Part shown: piece after piece, positions 1 to 7,777 of the stretch
Numbering within the stretch: position 1 is the first letter of the stretch
How the letters are laid out: each line of letters opens with the position of its first letter
Source of the DNA: Nocardia aurea
Lineage (GTDB): Bacteria; Actinomycetota; Actinomycetes; Mycobacteriales; Mycobacteriaceae
Reading direction: 5' to 3'
Length of the DNA stretch: 64,000 nt
NCBI RefSeq assembly: GCF_003123685.1
Contig: NZ_QCYJ01000130.1
Span: 372,001 to 436,000 of the forward strand
Position numbers and translations under genes: made by a program
Notes under the pieces: model-generated
Database searches by the model: none
Told to the model about the DNA's origin: nothing
Seen by the model: the letters and a program-made list of their open reading frames with translations, nothing else

Positions 1-294
1 AAACACGCCCAAGCCGTACTGCACCGCACCCTGCGCGGCGAACTGCTCGGACAGCCCGTCCGGCTCACCGAAATCGCCCCGGGCGCGGTCGAAACCGAAT
101 TCTCCCTGGTCCGCTTCGACGGCGACGCCGAACGCGCCGCGAAGGTCTACGACGGAATCGACCCACTGGTCGCCGCCGATATCGCCGAAATTGTAGGCTT
201 CGTCGCCTCGCGCCCACCCCACGTCAACCTCGACCAGATCATCGTCAAACCCCGTGACCAAGCAGACCCCGGCCGCTTCGCCCGAAGGGCGTAA
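1..294 (+). CDS. SDR-family NAD(P)-dependent oxidoreductase (C-terminal part)
   Basis: Only the last 97 codons are in the window; the reading frame is open from base 1 to TAA at 292-294. The motif PGAVETEF near residue 30, followed by a segment reading VYDGIDPLVAADIAEIVGFV and then RPPHVNLDQI, is typical of the C-terminal half of YdfG-like short-chain dehydrogenases, where the PG motif follows the nicotinamide-binding strand. Catalytic Tyr/Lys and the Rossmann glycines lie upstream of the window. M. tuberculosis has an SDR (Rv0484c, from memory) in the same place next to the LprQ/murB pair, which supports orthology. Substrate unknown. Confidence 0.85.
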   Translation, partial: KHAQAVLHRTLRGELLGQPVRLTEIAPGAVETEFSLVRFDGDAERAAKVYDGIDPLVAADIAEIVGFVASRPPHVNLDQIIVKPRDQADPGRFARRA

Positions 295-346
295 ATCCCG
301 AGAAACCGGTAATTTCAACCAACGGGCCACCCCCAAACACACCCAC

Positions 347-566
347 CACAAGCGCGAGTCACACAAGCAACCGTTCACAACCGTCTCGCCCCCCACAAGC
401 GCGAGTCACACAAGCAACCGTTCACAACCGTCTCGCCCCCCACGGAGCGAGTCTTACGAGCGACCGTTCGCGGCCGTCTCGCGTCCGAGCGGTCGAGACA
501 ATGCGCCGAAGGCGCGAGTATCGACCGCTCGGACGCGAGACAAAAAGGGCCGCGAACCCGCGGCCC
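347..566. repeat. Composite repeat copy A: 3 x 47-bp direct repeats + long inverted repeat + GC stem
   Basis: Three tandem units begin at 347, 394 and 441 with an exact 47-bp period; the first two are identical and the third has diverged. The third runs into a perfect 21-bp inverted repeat (arms 476-496 and 521-541, 24-nt loop). A run of five A and a GC-rich stem (547-554 / 559-566, GGGCCGCG with loop AACC) follow. Read on the minus strand the last part is stem plus T-run, i.e. an intrinsic terminator for leftward transcription, yet no leftward gene ends here. It fills most of the 300-bp gap between the SDR gene and mscL. The same element recurs near 20.8, 40.2, 44.0 and 46.0 kb. Confidence 0.9.
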
Positions 567-593
567 CCGGGCCGCCGATATCACAGGAGAGGC

Positions 594-1157
594 ATGTTCA
601 AGGGGTTCAAAGATTTTCTGATGCGGGGCAATGTCATCGACCTCGCTGTCGCCGTGGTCATCGGCACCGCGTTCACCGCGGTGGTCACTTCGGTGACCAA
701 AGGCATCATCAACCCCTTGCTCGCGGTCTTCGGCACCAGTAGTGAGTTGGGTCTGGGTTTCCGACTCGTGTCGAGTAAACCGGCGACGTTCGTCGAGGTC
801 GGGCCGCTGGTGACCGCGCTGATCAACTTCGTATTGATCGCGGCGGTCCTGTATTTCGTGCTGATCTTGCCGATGAAGACGTTGACCAATCGCTTCGGAC
901 AGCCGAAGACGAAGGAGCCGTCGGAGGTCGAACTGCTGATCGAGATCCGGAATCTGCTGCGCGAGCAGAATGCCGCCGATCCTCACAATCCCGACGATGG
1001 CACCACCCCGTCTCCGCTGGACGCGGATCCCGACACCGCCGAAGGTGACTCCCGCGAGGGGGTTTCGCGCAACAGCGCGTCCGATGGTCGTGCGCCCGCG
1101 AGTCGGGACGCGGCGGCCAGGGATTCGCGCACCGTCAATTCGCCCGCTCGCGGCTGA
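594..1157 (+). CDS. mscL: Large-conductance mechanosensitive channel MscL
   Basis: A 187-residue protein that should form the homopentameric membrane channel opened by hypo-osmotic stretch. The N-terminus MFKGFKDFLMRGNVIDLAVA is the classic MscL amphipathic helix and start of TM1; TM2 lies around residues 60-90 (ALINFVLIAAVLYFVLI), followed by the cytoplasmic helix EVELLIEIRNLL. The ATG at 594 is chosen because it gives the canonical MscL N-terminus and has AGGAGAGG just upstream; longer readings would translate repeat copy A. The C-terminal ~65 residues form a Ser/Asp/Ala-rich tail, longer than in E. coli (136 aa). Directly downstream of a repeat element and convergent with the L,D-transpeptidase gene. 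Confidence 0.96.
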   Translation: MFKGFKDFLMRGNVIDLAVAVVIGTAFTAVVTSVTKGIINPLLAVFGTSSELGLGFRLVSSKPATFVEVGPLVTALINFVLIAAVLYFVLILPMKTLTNRFGQPKTKEPSEVELLIEIRNLLREQNAADPHNPDDGTTPSPLDADPDTAEGDSREGVSRNSASDGRAPASRDAAARDSRTVNSPARG

Positions 1158-1163
1158 GCGATC

Positions 1164-2405
1164 TCAGCGACCGCCGGGGGCCTTCGGGGCCACGGGGGTC
1201 GCCGAGACGACGGGCGTGGAGGAACCGTCGACGGCCGACATCGACTGCCACGTAGCCCAGTCGATACTCCAGTCGTAGAGATCACCGTCGGCGGCCGACA
1301 GCGCGATCGAGGTGCCCGTCACTTCGACCGGATCGCCGTAGAGCGCGGTCGGGAAGTAGGCCTGTGCGTCCGAGGGCGAGAGGTTGATACAGCCGTTCGT
1401 GACGTTGGCCGATCCCTGTGCCGACAGCGATTCCGGATTGGCGTGGATGAATTCGCCGTTGTTGGAGATGCGTACGGCCCAGCGTTCCCGCACGTTCTCG
1501 TAGAACGGCGGATTCGACATCATGAAGTCCTCGTATTTCTCGGTGACGACATGCACACCGGACCGCGTCACATTGCGCGGCTCGTTGCCCTCGCCGTAGC
1601 TGACGGCGAAGTCGAATATCGTCTGGCCGTCGCGGACCACCTGCATCCGATGGCTCGGCGCGTCGGCTTTCACGATCTGGCTGCGGCCGATGCGGAAATC
1701 CGAGGTGAGATCGGAATCCCCGTAGACGCCCTTACCGAAATCCAGGCCGTAGAGCTTGGCCGAGACGTGGACCGAAGTGCCGGGCACCCAGTACCGCTCG
1801 GGCCGCCAGTGCAGTCGCGATCCGCCGTTGTCGTCGGGGAACCAGGCCCATCCGCCCGCGGTCGGCGGCTCGGTGGTGACGGTCAGCGCCTTCTCGACCG
1901 CGTCCTTGTTCGATACCGATCCCTTGAATTGCACGATGATCGGCGCGGCGATGCCGACTTCCTGGCCGTCGCCGATATTCAGCGTCGCGGGCGCGGTCGA
2001 CTTCGGGGTGAGTGTGGTGAAGGTGCCGTCGATCGGGACCGGTTTGCCGTCGGTGCCGACGGCGGTGCCGGACCAGGTGTAGGAGGCGTCGTAGCCGAGC
2101 GGTTCGGTGATCCGGTAGGTGCGCCGGTCCTGGCTCAGTTCACCCGCGACCTGTTTGCCGTTGGCATTGGTCAGGGCGATCTGGTCGACGGTGCCGTCGT
2201 CGACGGTGACCGCAACCGGGGCGACCGGGCCGACGTCCTCCGCGCCGTCCTCCGGCGTCACGGTCACCTCGGCGACGGGCTTCGATTCCGCTGTCTTCTC
2301 GTCGCTTCCGCCGCTGATGGTGCACCCTGCCACCAGGGCGACCGCGACGAGCGCGATGGCCGAGACGACGGCGGCCGGTCTCCGAATCACTGGGCGACTG
2401 CTCAC
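1164..2405 (-). CDS. L,D-transpeptidase lipoprotein (LprQ/LdtMt5-like)
   Basis: 413 residues from GTG at 2405. It has a lipoprotein signal peptide with lipobox LVAGC near residue 28, then Ig-like domains and a YkuD catalytic domain around residues 240-370. Such enzymes make 3->3 peptidoglycan cross-links outside the membrane. The YkuD motif reads NVTNGCINLS: the catalytic Cys is present, but the usual His two residues before it (HGC) is Asn (NGC). I recall a similar replacement in M. tuberculosis LdtMt5 (Rv0483), which also lies beside murB, so this looks like the ortholog and not a damaged gene. A Trp-rich segment (DWSIDWATW) and a Ser/Pro/Ala tail end the protein. Confidence 0.9.
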   Translation of the reverse strand: MSSRPVIRRPAAVVSAIALVAVALVAGCTISGGSDEKTAESKPVAEVTVTPEDGAEDVGPVAPVAVTVDDGTVDQIALTNANGKQVAGELSQDRRTYRITEPLGYDASYTWSGTAVGTDGKPVPIDGTFTTLTPKSTAPATLNIGDGQEVGIAAPIIVQFKGSVSNKDAVEKALTVTTEPPTAGGWAWFPDDNGGSRLHWRPERYWVPGTSVHVSAKLYGLDFGKGVYGDSDLTSDFRIGRSQIVKADAPSHRMQVVRDGQTIFDFAVSYGEGNEPRNVTRSGVHVVTEKYEDFMMSNPPFYENVRERWAVRISNNGEFIHANPESLSAQGSANVTNGCINLSPSDAQAYFPTALYGDPVEVTGTSIALSAADGDLYDWSIDWATWQSMSAVDGSSTPVVSATPVAPKAPGGR

Positions 2406-2491
2406 TTCTTCGAATCTACGCGGCGCGGAAACGGTCTCGCGATCAGAGAGGACCGTGTCGTCCTATTCGTCCGGATCAGCGAGGAATTCGG

Positions 2492-3625
2492 CTAGAGGGT
2501 GACGCCGACGGTCACCGGTTCCGGTTCCAACACGATGCCGAAACGCTCGGCCACACCGTCGCGCACGGTACGTGCCAGCGCCACCAGGTCGGCGGCGGTC
2601 GCCGAACCCCGGTTCGTCAGTGCCAACGTGTGTTTCGTCGACAACCCGGCCGCGGCGTCCGGACCGGGGAAACCTTTCGCGAAACCCGCGCGCTCGATCA
2701 GCCAGCCCGCGGAGAATTTGACCCCGTCCGGCGCGGGATAGGTGGGCACCGTGACATCACCCACATGCGCGGTGATCGCGGCCAGGATCTCGTCCACCCG
2801 GTCCGCCGCGACGACCGGATTGGTGAAGAACGAGCCCGCGCTCCAGGTGTCGTGGTCGGCCGGGTCGAGCACCATGCCCTTGCCCGCGCGCAACCGCAGG
2901 ACCGCGGCGCGCACCTCATCGACCGGTCGCGTCTCCCCCTCGGCGGCGCCGAAGACCTTCGCGAGTTCGCCGAAGCGCAACGGGGCGCTGCGCCCCGACG
3001 GATCGAGCGCGAATTCGACCGCGAGCACCACCGCGTCGTCGCGATGTTTGAGCACGCTGGTCCGGTAGCCGAAGCCGAGTTCGGCCGGGCCGACCCAGCG
3101 GATGTCGCCGCTGGCGCGATCGAGCAGTCGCACCCGGCGCAGCAGGCTCGCCACCTCCACGCCGTACGCACCGACGTTCTGCACCGGCGTCGCGCCCGCC
3201 GACCCCGGAATGCCGGACAGGCATTCCAGACCGCCCAGCCCGGCCGCGACCGTGGCCGCGACCACCGCGTCCCACGAGGCGCCCGCCTCGGCCACCACGG
3301 CGTCCGCGGCGATGTCGACGCCGTCGTTGGCCACGCGGACCACCACGCCGTCGAACCCGTCGTCGCCGATCAACAGGTTGGAGCCGCCCGCGAGGAGCAG
3401 TACCGGAACACCCGCGACGTCGAGGGCCCGCACGGTCGCCACCAGAGCCTCGGTCGACGCGCATTCGGCGACCGTCGCCGGACCGCCGACCCGCAAGGTG
3501 GTCAGCTCGGCCAACGGCACCGAGGCACGCACCCGCGCACCGGTATCGACCAGCAGTTCGCGCAGGATGTCCGACGACACCACCCGGGAAGTTCGCACGC
3601 TGAAGACGGTAGCGTGTCCGAACAT
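2492..3625 (-). CDS. murB: UDP-N-acetylmuramate dehydrogenase MurB
   Basis: FAD enzyme that reduces enolpyruvyl-UDP-GlcNAc to UDP-MurNAc with NADPH, the second committed step of peptidoglycan precursor synthesis. The FAD-binding region has TTLRVGGPA and LLAGGSNLLIGD; IPGSAGATPVQNVGAYG and the catalytic serine motif AGSFFTNP are present, as is the C-terminal Glu in LEPEPVTVG. Length (~377 aa) is within the family range. The start is uncertain: ATG at 3625 gives 377 aa; GTG at 3646, 3583 or 3580 are alternatives, and the last two best fit the start of the conserved domain. The 5' end overlaps the divergent DUF2505 gene (start 3624) by 2 bp. murB and the downstream L,D-transpeptidase gene form a cell-wall pair. 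Confidence 0.95.
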   Translation of the reverse strand: MFGHATVFSVRTSRVVSSDILRELLVDTGARVRASVPLAELTTLRVGGPATVAECASTEALVATVRALDVAGVPVLLLAGGSNLLIGDDGFDGVVVRVANDGVDIAADAVVAEAGASWDAVVAATVAAGLGGLECLSGIPGSAGATPVQNVGAYGVEVASLLRRVRLLDRASGDIRWVGPAELGFGYRTSVLKHRDDAVVLAVEFALDPSGRSAPLRFGELAKVFGAAEGETRPVDEVRAAVLRLRAGKGMVLDPADHDTWSAGSFFTNPVVAADRVDEILAAITAHVGDVTVPTYPAPDGVKFSAGWLIERAGFAKGFPGPDAAAGLSTKHTLALTNRGSATAADLVALARTVRDGVAERFGIVLEPEPVTVGVTL

Positions 3626-4115
3626 GGCTACACCCTTGGCGTACACGGCCCGCTACCCCTATCCGGTCACTGCGGTGCGCGCGGCTATCGCCGACGAGCA
3701 GTACTGGAAGGACCGCATCGCCGAGGTCGGCGGGCCGAACGCACGTCTGGACGCATTCACCGTCGACGGCGATACGCTCCGTATCGAGATGGTGCAGGCC
3801 ATCGCCGCCGAGCTGCTTCCCACCGCGATCACCTCGGTCCGCCCCGGCGACCTGATCATCCCCCGCACCGAGATCTGGACCGGCAACTCTGCCTCCTTCG
3901 AGGCCAGCGTCGACGGCGCTCCCGCCGAAGTTCGCGGCACCGTCGAGCTGACCGGCGACGACACCTCCGCCACCGCCACCGTGCAGGGCAGCATCGAGGT
4001 CAAGATCCCCCTGTTCGGCGGAAAGATCGAAGCCGCCATCCAGGAACGCCTGACCGACTTGCTCCGGTCCGAAGAAGAATTCTCCAACACCTGGCTCGCC
4101 ACCAAGACCAGCTGA
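3624..4115 (+). CDS. DUF2505 domain protein
   Basis: 163 residues without signal peptide or membrane span. It begins TARYPYPVTAVRAAIADEQYWKDRIAEVGG and has IEVKIPLFGGKIEAAI near residue 130, the hallmark of the actinobacterial DUF2505 family. I infer a START/SRPBCC-like helix-grip fold from the alternating strands and the closing C-terminal helix. No enzymatic residues can be assigned. It starts back-to-back with murB and is followed 82 bp later by a second DUF2505 gene, so the two probably arose by duplication. Rv0481c occupies the equivalent spot in M. tuberculosis, as I remember it. Confidence 0.85.
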   Translation: MATPLAYTARYPYPVTAVRAAIADEQYWKDRIAEVGGPNARLDAFTVDGDTLRIEMVQAIAAELLPTAITSVRPGDLIIPRTEIWTGNSASFEASVDGAPAEVRGTVELTGDDTSATATVQGSIEVKIPLFGGKIEAAIQERLTDLLRSEEEFSNTWLATKTS

Positions 4116-4197
4116 CCCCCGGTCCGACGAGCGCCCCGGTTCGCGACATAGGGGCCGCGAACCACGCCGCGCCGCAGGCGCGGCAAAATGTCACCTC

Positions 4198-4716
4198 ATG
4201 CGCCGATTGGACTATTCAGCCCGTTATCCGCTCCACACCACCAAGGAGCTGTACGAGGCGTTGTCGACTCGGGAGTATTGGGAGGCCCGTGTCGCCGAGA
4301 TGCGCAAGTACACCCCGGGTAACGAGGTGGTCAGTGTCGATGTCGACGAATCGGGCATCGAGGTGCTGCTGCATCACACCCTGCCCAGGGACATGCTGCC
4401 CGAGATCGCGCAGACGGTGATGCGCAAGGACATGATCATCACCCGCAAGGAGAGCTGGGGTCCGTTCGCGGAGGAGGAGACCGTCGGCAAGTTCTCCGCG
4501 TCGATTCCGGCCGGTCCGGGCAGTCTCGGCGGCACGATCCGGCTGTTTCCCACCGAGACCGGCACGACCATGCGCTTCTCGTCCGAGGCCAAGGTGTACA
4601 TCCCGATGGTCGGCCCGCGTCTGGAGCAGTTGATGCTGGTGAATCTGGTCGATCTGTTCCGCGAGGAGGCGGCGGAGACGGTGAAGTGGCTGGAAGCCCG
4701 AAACCCGACCACCTGA
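4198..4716 (+). CDS. DUF2505 domain protein (paralogue)
   Basis: 172 residues, start MRRLDYSARYPLHTTKELYEALS. The same layout as the gene before it (aromatic start, ..YWEARVAEM.., ..VYIPMVGPRLEQLMLVNLVDLF near the C-terminus) identifies DUF2505. Its 3' end overlaps the downstream methyltransferase start (GTG 4686) by 31 bp, which implies translational coupling. Function unknown; a lipid- or small-molecule-binding helix-grip fold is an inference only. Confidence 0.83.
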   Translation: MRRLDYSARYPLHTTKELYEALSTREYWEARVAEMRKYTPGNEVVSVDVDESGIEVLLHHTLPRDMLPEIAQTVMRKDMIITRKESWGPFAEEETVGKFSASIPAGPGSLGGTIRLFPTETGTTMRFSSEAKVYIPMVGPRLEQLMLVNLVDLFREEAAETVKWLEARNPTT

Positions 4717-5498
4717 GCAGACCCCTCGGCACGATCACGCGCGGGACCACCGGGGTCAATCGGCTGCGCCGCAGTGATCGGTGGCTGATGCACGACGATC
4801 TGGTGCGCACCCGGCTGCGTGAAGCTCCCGATCCGCTGGTCGTCGATCTCGGTTACGGGGCGAGTCCGTGGACCACCTTCGAGTTGGCGGCGCGGCTGCG
4901 TACCGTGCGCCCCGATGTGCGCGTGACGGGTTTGGAGATCGATCCGCAGCGCGTGGTTGCCGGCCGCGACGGCGTGACGTTCGCGCGCGGCGGTTTCGAG
5001 TTGGCCGGTCTGCGTCCGGTTCTCGTGCGGGCCTTCAATGTTCTGCGGCAGTATCCGGAGTCCGCGGTGGCCGAGGCGTGGGCGACGATCCGTTCCGGAC
5101 TTGCCCCGGACGGTCTGCTGGTCGACGGCACCTGCGACGAGTTGGGCCGTCGGTGCGCCTGGGTGCTGCTGGACCGTACTGGCCCGTTGTCGCTGACGCT
5201 GGCGTGGGATCCGTTCACGGTCGAGCGCCCGTCGGATATCGCGGAACGTCTTCCCAAGGTGTTGATCCATCGCAATGTCGCGGGCGAGCCGATCCACGCG
5301 TTGTTGGCCGCGGCGGACCGGGCGTGGGCCAGGGCCGCGCCGCTCGCACCGTTCGGGCCGCGGGTTCGGTGGCGTGCCGCGGCGGAATATCTACGCGGGC
5401 AGGGTTATCCGCTCCGGGTCTATCGCAGGCGGATGCGTGATTGCGTGCTGTCGGTGCCGTGGACGAGTGTCGCACCGAACGCGTGGCCCGCGCCGTGA
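4686..5498 (+). CDS. Class I SAM-dependent methyltransferase-like protein
   Basis: 270 residues from a GTG overlapping the previous gene. A Rossmann motif I variant (PLVVDLGYGASPWTTFELA) appears near residue 50, and an acidic motif (VRVTGLEIDPQRV) near residue 80, as expected for SAM binding. Downstream, DGLLVDGTCDELGRR resembles motif post-I/IV. No substrate-specific insertion is recognisable. The tight overlap with the DUF2505 gene suggests joint expression. Alternative starts further downstream are possible because the first ~30 residues look unstructured. Confidence 0.75.
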   Translation: MAGSPKPDHLSRPLGTITRGTTGVNRLRRSDRWLMHDDLVRTRLREAPDPLVVDLGYGASPWTTFELAARLRTVRPDVRVTGLEIDPQRVVAGRDGVTFARGGFELAGLRPVLVRAFNVLRQYPESAVAEAWATIRSGLAPDGLLVDGTCDELGRRCAWVLLDRTGPLSLTLAWDPFTVERPSDIAERLPKVLIHRNVAGEPIHALLAAADRAWARAAPLAPFGPRVRWRAAAEYLRGQGYPLRVYRRRMRDCVLSVPWTSVAPNAWPAP

Positions 5499-5535
5499 TG
5501 GTCACCGCCGCGCGTACGGCGCGGCAGCGGGCGAT

Positions 5536-6144
5536 CTAGACGCCGGTCAACGCGCGCCGTACCCGGGCGGCGGCTCGGGGCGATAATCGCGCACTGGCGG
5601 AACGGATTTCGTCGTGGTCGCAGCGGTGGATGGCCATCGCGTCGCCGACCACCTCGTCCAGCGCGGATTGGCCGATATCGGCTTCGGCGAGGTCGAGGAC
5701 GGTTCTGACCGGTGTCGTCACCAGGAAGGGGCCCGCGGATTCCACCTCGATATCCGCGAGCGGCCTGCGCAGCACGACGAGCCGGGGTGTCACCGGCGGT
5801 CGCCCGCGTCCGACGGACAGGTGCAGGAAGCGCGGGCACAGTCTGCCGACGCCGTGCAATTCGGCGGCGCTCTGATGGGAGACGGCGGCGGCCCCGTCGA
5901 ACCAGGCCGCCCACATGGCGTATTCGTCGAGTGGTCCGGCGGGCCACTCGGATAGTCGGAGCAGGCCGACACCCGCTCTGGTCACCGTGCCGTCGCCGAG
6001 TGCGTGGCGCACCCGCACCTCACATCCGGTGCGCAGCACCTGCCTGGTGGTGAAGAATCCGGCGTGCCTGCCCGCGAGACGCCGCAGCACGCGCCAACCT
6101 TGGTCAACGGATTCGGGTGCGCGGCCCGCCGCATCGCCAGCCAT
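5536..6144 (-). CDS. AbiEi-like antitoxin/winged-helix domain protein (orphan)
   Basis: 202 residues. The N-terminal part (GFFTTRQVLRTGC, then VRHALGDGTVTRAGVGLLRL) matches the winged-helix region of the type IV TA antitoxin AbiEi family. AVSHQSAAELHG near residue 88 and TTPVRTVLDLAEADI near residue 143 are the standard second-half motifs. No nucleotidyltransferase toxin (AbiEii) gene is adjacent, which is common for this family in actinobacteria, where the protein may act as a stand-alone DNA-binding regulator. It is convergent with the methyltransferase gene (37-bp gap). Confidence 0.72.
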   Translation of the reverse strand: MAGDAAGRAPESVDQGWRVLRRLAGRHAGFFTTRQVLRTGCEVRVRHALGDGTVTRAGVGLLRLSEWPAGPLDEYAMWAAWFDGAAAVSHQSAAELHGVGRLCPRFLHLSVGRGRPPVTPRLVVLRRPLADIEVESAGPFLVTTPVRTVLDLAEADIGQSALDEVVGDAMAIHRCDHDEIRSASARLSPRAAARVRRALTGV

Positions 6145-6243
6145 GGATATCAGGCTACGCCCGATCCATGTGGCTCATATCACAAACGATGCCCTCAACG
6201 AGCCCACATAGCGGGCACAGAAATGTCGGGAAGAATCGACCGC

Positions 6244-6966
6244 ATGAGTAGGAAGCCTTCCGCATTCGCGAGCGTCAGCCGCCGCACCCTCGTGATCGCG
6301 ATCACCGTGGTCGTGACCCTGCTCGCCACCCTGGTGGTCGGCGGCGAGGCGTACGCGCGACATCGGCTCGCCGGGTGCATCAGTGACCAGTTCGAACAGG
6401 AGATGGGTTCGACCATCGATGTCGGGTTCGGGTTCAAACCCCTGCTCATCAGCCTGGTCGACGGCAAGATCTCTTCGGTGACCGTCGACAGCGAAGGGGA
6501 CAAATTCGGTCCCGCCGTCGGCATGGTCGTGCACGCGAAATTCGACGATCTCGAATTCGCGGACAACGGCGGCGGCACGGTCGGCGGTTCGTCGGCCGAT
6601 GTCACCTGGAGTAACGACGGCATCAAACAGACCCTCGGTGATCTGGTGACCGGTGTGCGTTCCTCGTCGGCGAGCAACATGCTGACCCTGGACGTGCTCG
6701 GCGGCCTGGCACAATTGCAGGTGCAGCCGGTGGTCCGCAACGGCGCGGTCGAGATCGAGACCAAATCGGCCCGTCTGCTCGGTATCGGTATGCCCACCGA
6801 TCTGGTCCAGGGCATCGTCGAACTCTTCTCCCAGAGTCTGCAGAGCTACCCCATGGGCCTGAAGCCGACCGAGATCAAGGTGACCGACAACGGGATCGAC
6901 GTCGAACTCGCGGGCGGGCGCACCGAATTGCCCGCGAATCAGGGCAACAAAGAGATGAGCTGCTGA
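6244..6966 (+). CDS. DUF2993 / LmeA-like phospholipid-binding protein
   Basis: 240 residues starting MSRKPSAFASVSRRTL, one N-terminal membrane segment (about residues 14-36), then a soluble extracytoplasmic domain. The segment after the TM (CISDQFEQEMGSTIDVGF) and the repeated -VTVDSEG-/-VEIETKSARLLG-/-TEIKVTDNGIDVEL- strands are typical of DUF2993, the family of mycobacterial LmeA, which binds phospholipid and takes part in lipomannan maturation. ATG 6244 is chosen because the upstream open frame has no conserved sequence. No operon partner; the next gene starts 48 bp downstream. Confidence 0.82.
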   Translation: MSRKPSAFASVSRRTLVIAITVVVTLLATLVVGGEAYARHRLAGCISDQFEQEMGSTIDVGFGFKPLLISLVDGKISSVTVDSEGDKFGPAVGMVVHAKFDDLEFADNGGGTVGGSSADVTWSNDGIKQTLGDLVTGVRSSSASNMLTLDVLGGLAQLQVQPVVRNGAVEIETKSARLLGIGMPTDLVQGIVELFSQSLQSYPMGLKPTEIKVTDNGIDVELAGGRTELPANQGNKEMSC

Positions 6967-7014
6967 CACACCGCGAATCGTCTACTGACAGGAAACGCCG
7001 GGTAGAATCGGGCA

Positions 7015-7704
7015 ATGCCCGATTCTGCTCCCGTTTCTCCCGGAGTGACCGCCCCGCAGATCCATCGCGACACCGGCGATCCCGCTCCGGTGCAACGCGA
7101 GGTCATCGGAGAACCCCCGACCGCGGGTGATCTCGAGGCCGCGATCGCGCGCCAGGTGCGCACGCTGCGCCGCGCCAGCGGGCTCTCGGTCGGCGAAATG
7201 GCGACCAGGGTCGGTATTTCCAAGGCGATGCTGTCCAAGATCGAGAACGCGCAGACCTCGTGCAGCCTGTCCACCCTGGCCAGACTCGCCGCGGGACTCG
7301 ACGTTCCGGTGACCTCGCTGTTCCGCGGCGCGGACAGCGCGCGCGAGGCCGTGTACGTGCCCGCGGGCAACGGCGCGATCATCGTGGGGCGCGGCACCAG
7401 GGTCGGACACCACTACGAATTGCTCGGTTCGCTACGCGGACAACATAAACGGCTCGAACCGGTGCTGGTCACGCTGACCAACGCCAGCGAGATCTTTCCC
7501 CGGTTCCAGCACGCGGGCACCGAATTGCTGTACATGCTCGAGGGCGTCATGGTCTACGGGCACGGGGACGCGGAATACACACTGCGACCGGGTGATTCGC
7601 TGCTGTTGGACGGCGAGGGCATCCACGGCCCGAACGAGCTGGTCCGGCTGCCCATCCGATTCCTCGCGGTCACCGCCTATCCGGACAATCACGAGGAGCA
7701 CTGA
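7015..7704 (+). CDS. XRE-family regulator with C-terminal cupin domain
   Basis: 229 residues. A helix-turn-helix spans residues ~42-95 (LRRASGLSVGEMATRVGISK, then AMLSKIENAQTSCSLSTLARLA) and a cupin-2 domain ~150-222 (HAGTELLYMLEGVMVYGHGD, later LRPGDSLLLDGEGIHGP). This PuuR-like class senses a small metabolite, often an amine, amino acid or derivative, in the cupin pocket. It lies convergent to amt and next to the methylated-amine operons, so it is a good candidate for their specific regulator; GTTTCAT repeats in that divergent promoter are possible operators. A strong bidirectional hairpin follows the stop. Confidence 0.9.
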   Translation: MPDSAPVSPGVTAPQIHRDTGDPAPVQREVIGEPPTAGDLEAAIARQVRTLRRASGLSVGEMATRVGISKAMLSKIENAQTSCSLSTLARLAAGLDVPVTSLFRGADSAREAVYVPAGNGAIIVGRGTRVGHHYELLGSLRGQHKRLEPVLVTLTNASEIFPRFQHAGTELLYMLEGVMVYGHGDAEYTLRPGDSLLLDGEGIHGPNELVRLPIRFLAVTAYPDNHEEH

Positions 7705-7718
7705 GGCGGACACGGAGA

Positions 7719-7760
7719 AGCCGGTCGACCGGGGGTGGCGTCCCGGTCGACCGGCTCTTT
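7719..7760. terminator. Bidirectional terminator hairpin
   Basis: Perfect 15-bp inverted repeat, AGCCGGTCGACCGGG at 7719-7733 and its complement at 7742-7756, with an 8-nt loop and CTTTCC on the plus side. It sits exactly between the convergent XRE-cupin and amt genes. Confidence 0.8.
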
Positions 7761-7777
7761 CCATCGGTCCCGCAGCG

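Noticed and set aside
347..487. Tandem 47-bp repeats as a CRISPR array
   Set aside because: Units are contiguous without unique spacers, and no cas genes are nearby.
4120..4170. Possible sixth copy of the composite repeat (GACGAGCGCC...GGGGCCGCGAACC)
   Set aside because: Only two short blocks match; no inverted arms and the GC stem is incomplete. At most a decayed fragment.
2630..4420. 596-codon open frame on the plus strand antisense to murB
   Set aside because: High-GC shadow frame: rich in Arg, Gly, His and Asp with no conserved motif, and it overlaps murB and both DUF2505 genes. Similar long shadow frames opposite amt, gltB-like and xdh genes were dropped for the same reason.
5536..6144. 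AbiEi-like gene as part of an abortive-infection system
   Set aside because: No AbiEii nucleotidyltransferase or other defence gene is adjacent; reported only as an orphan regulator-like protein.
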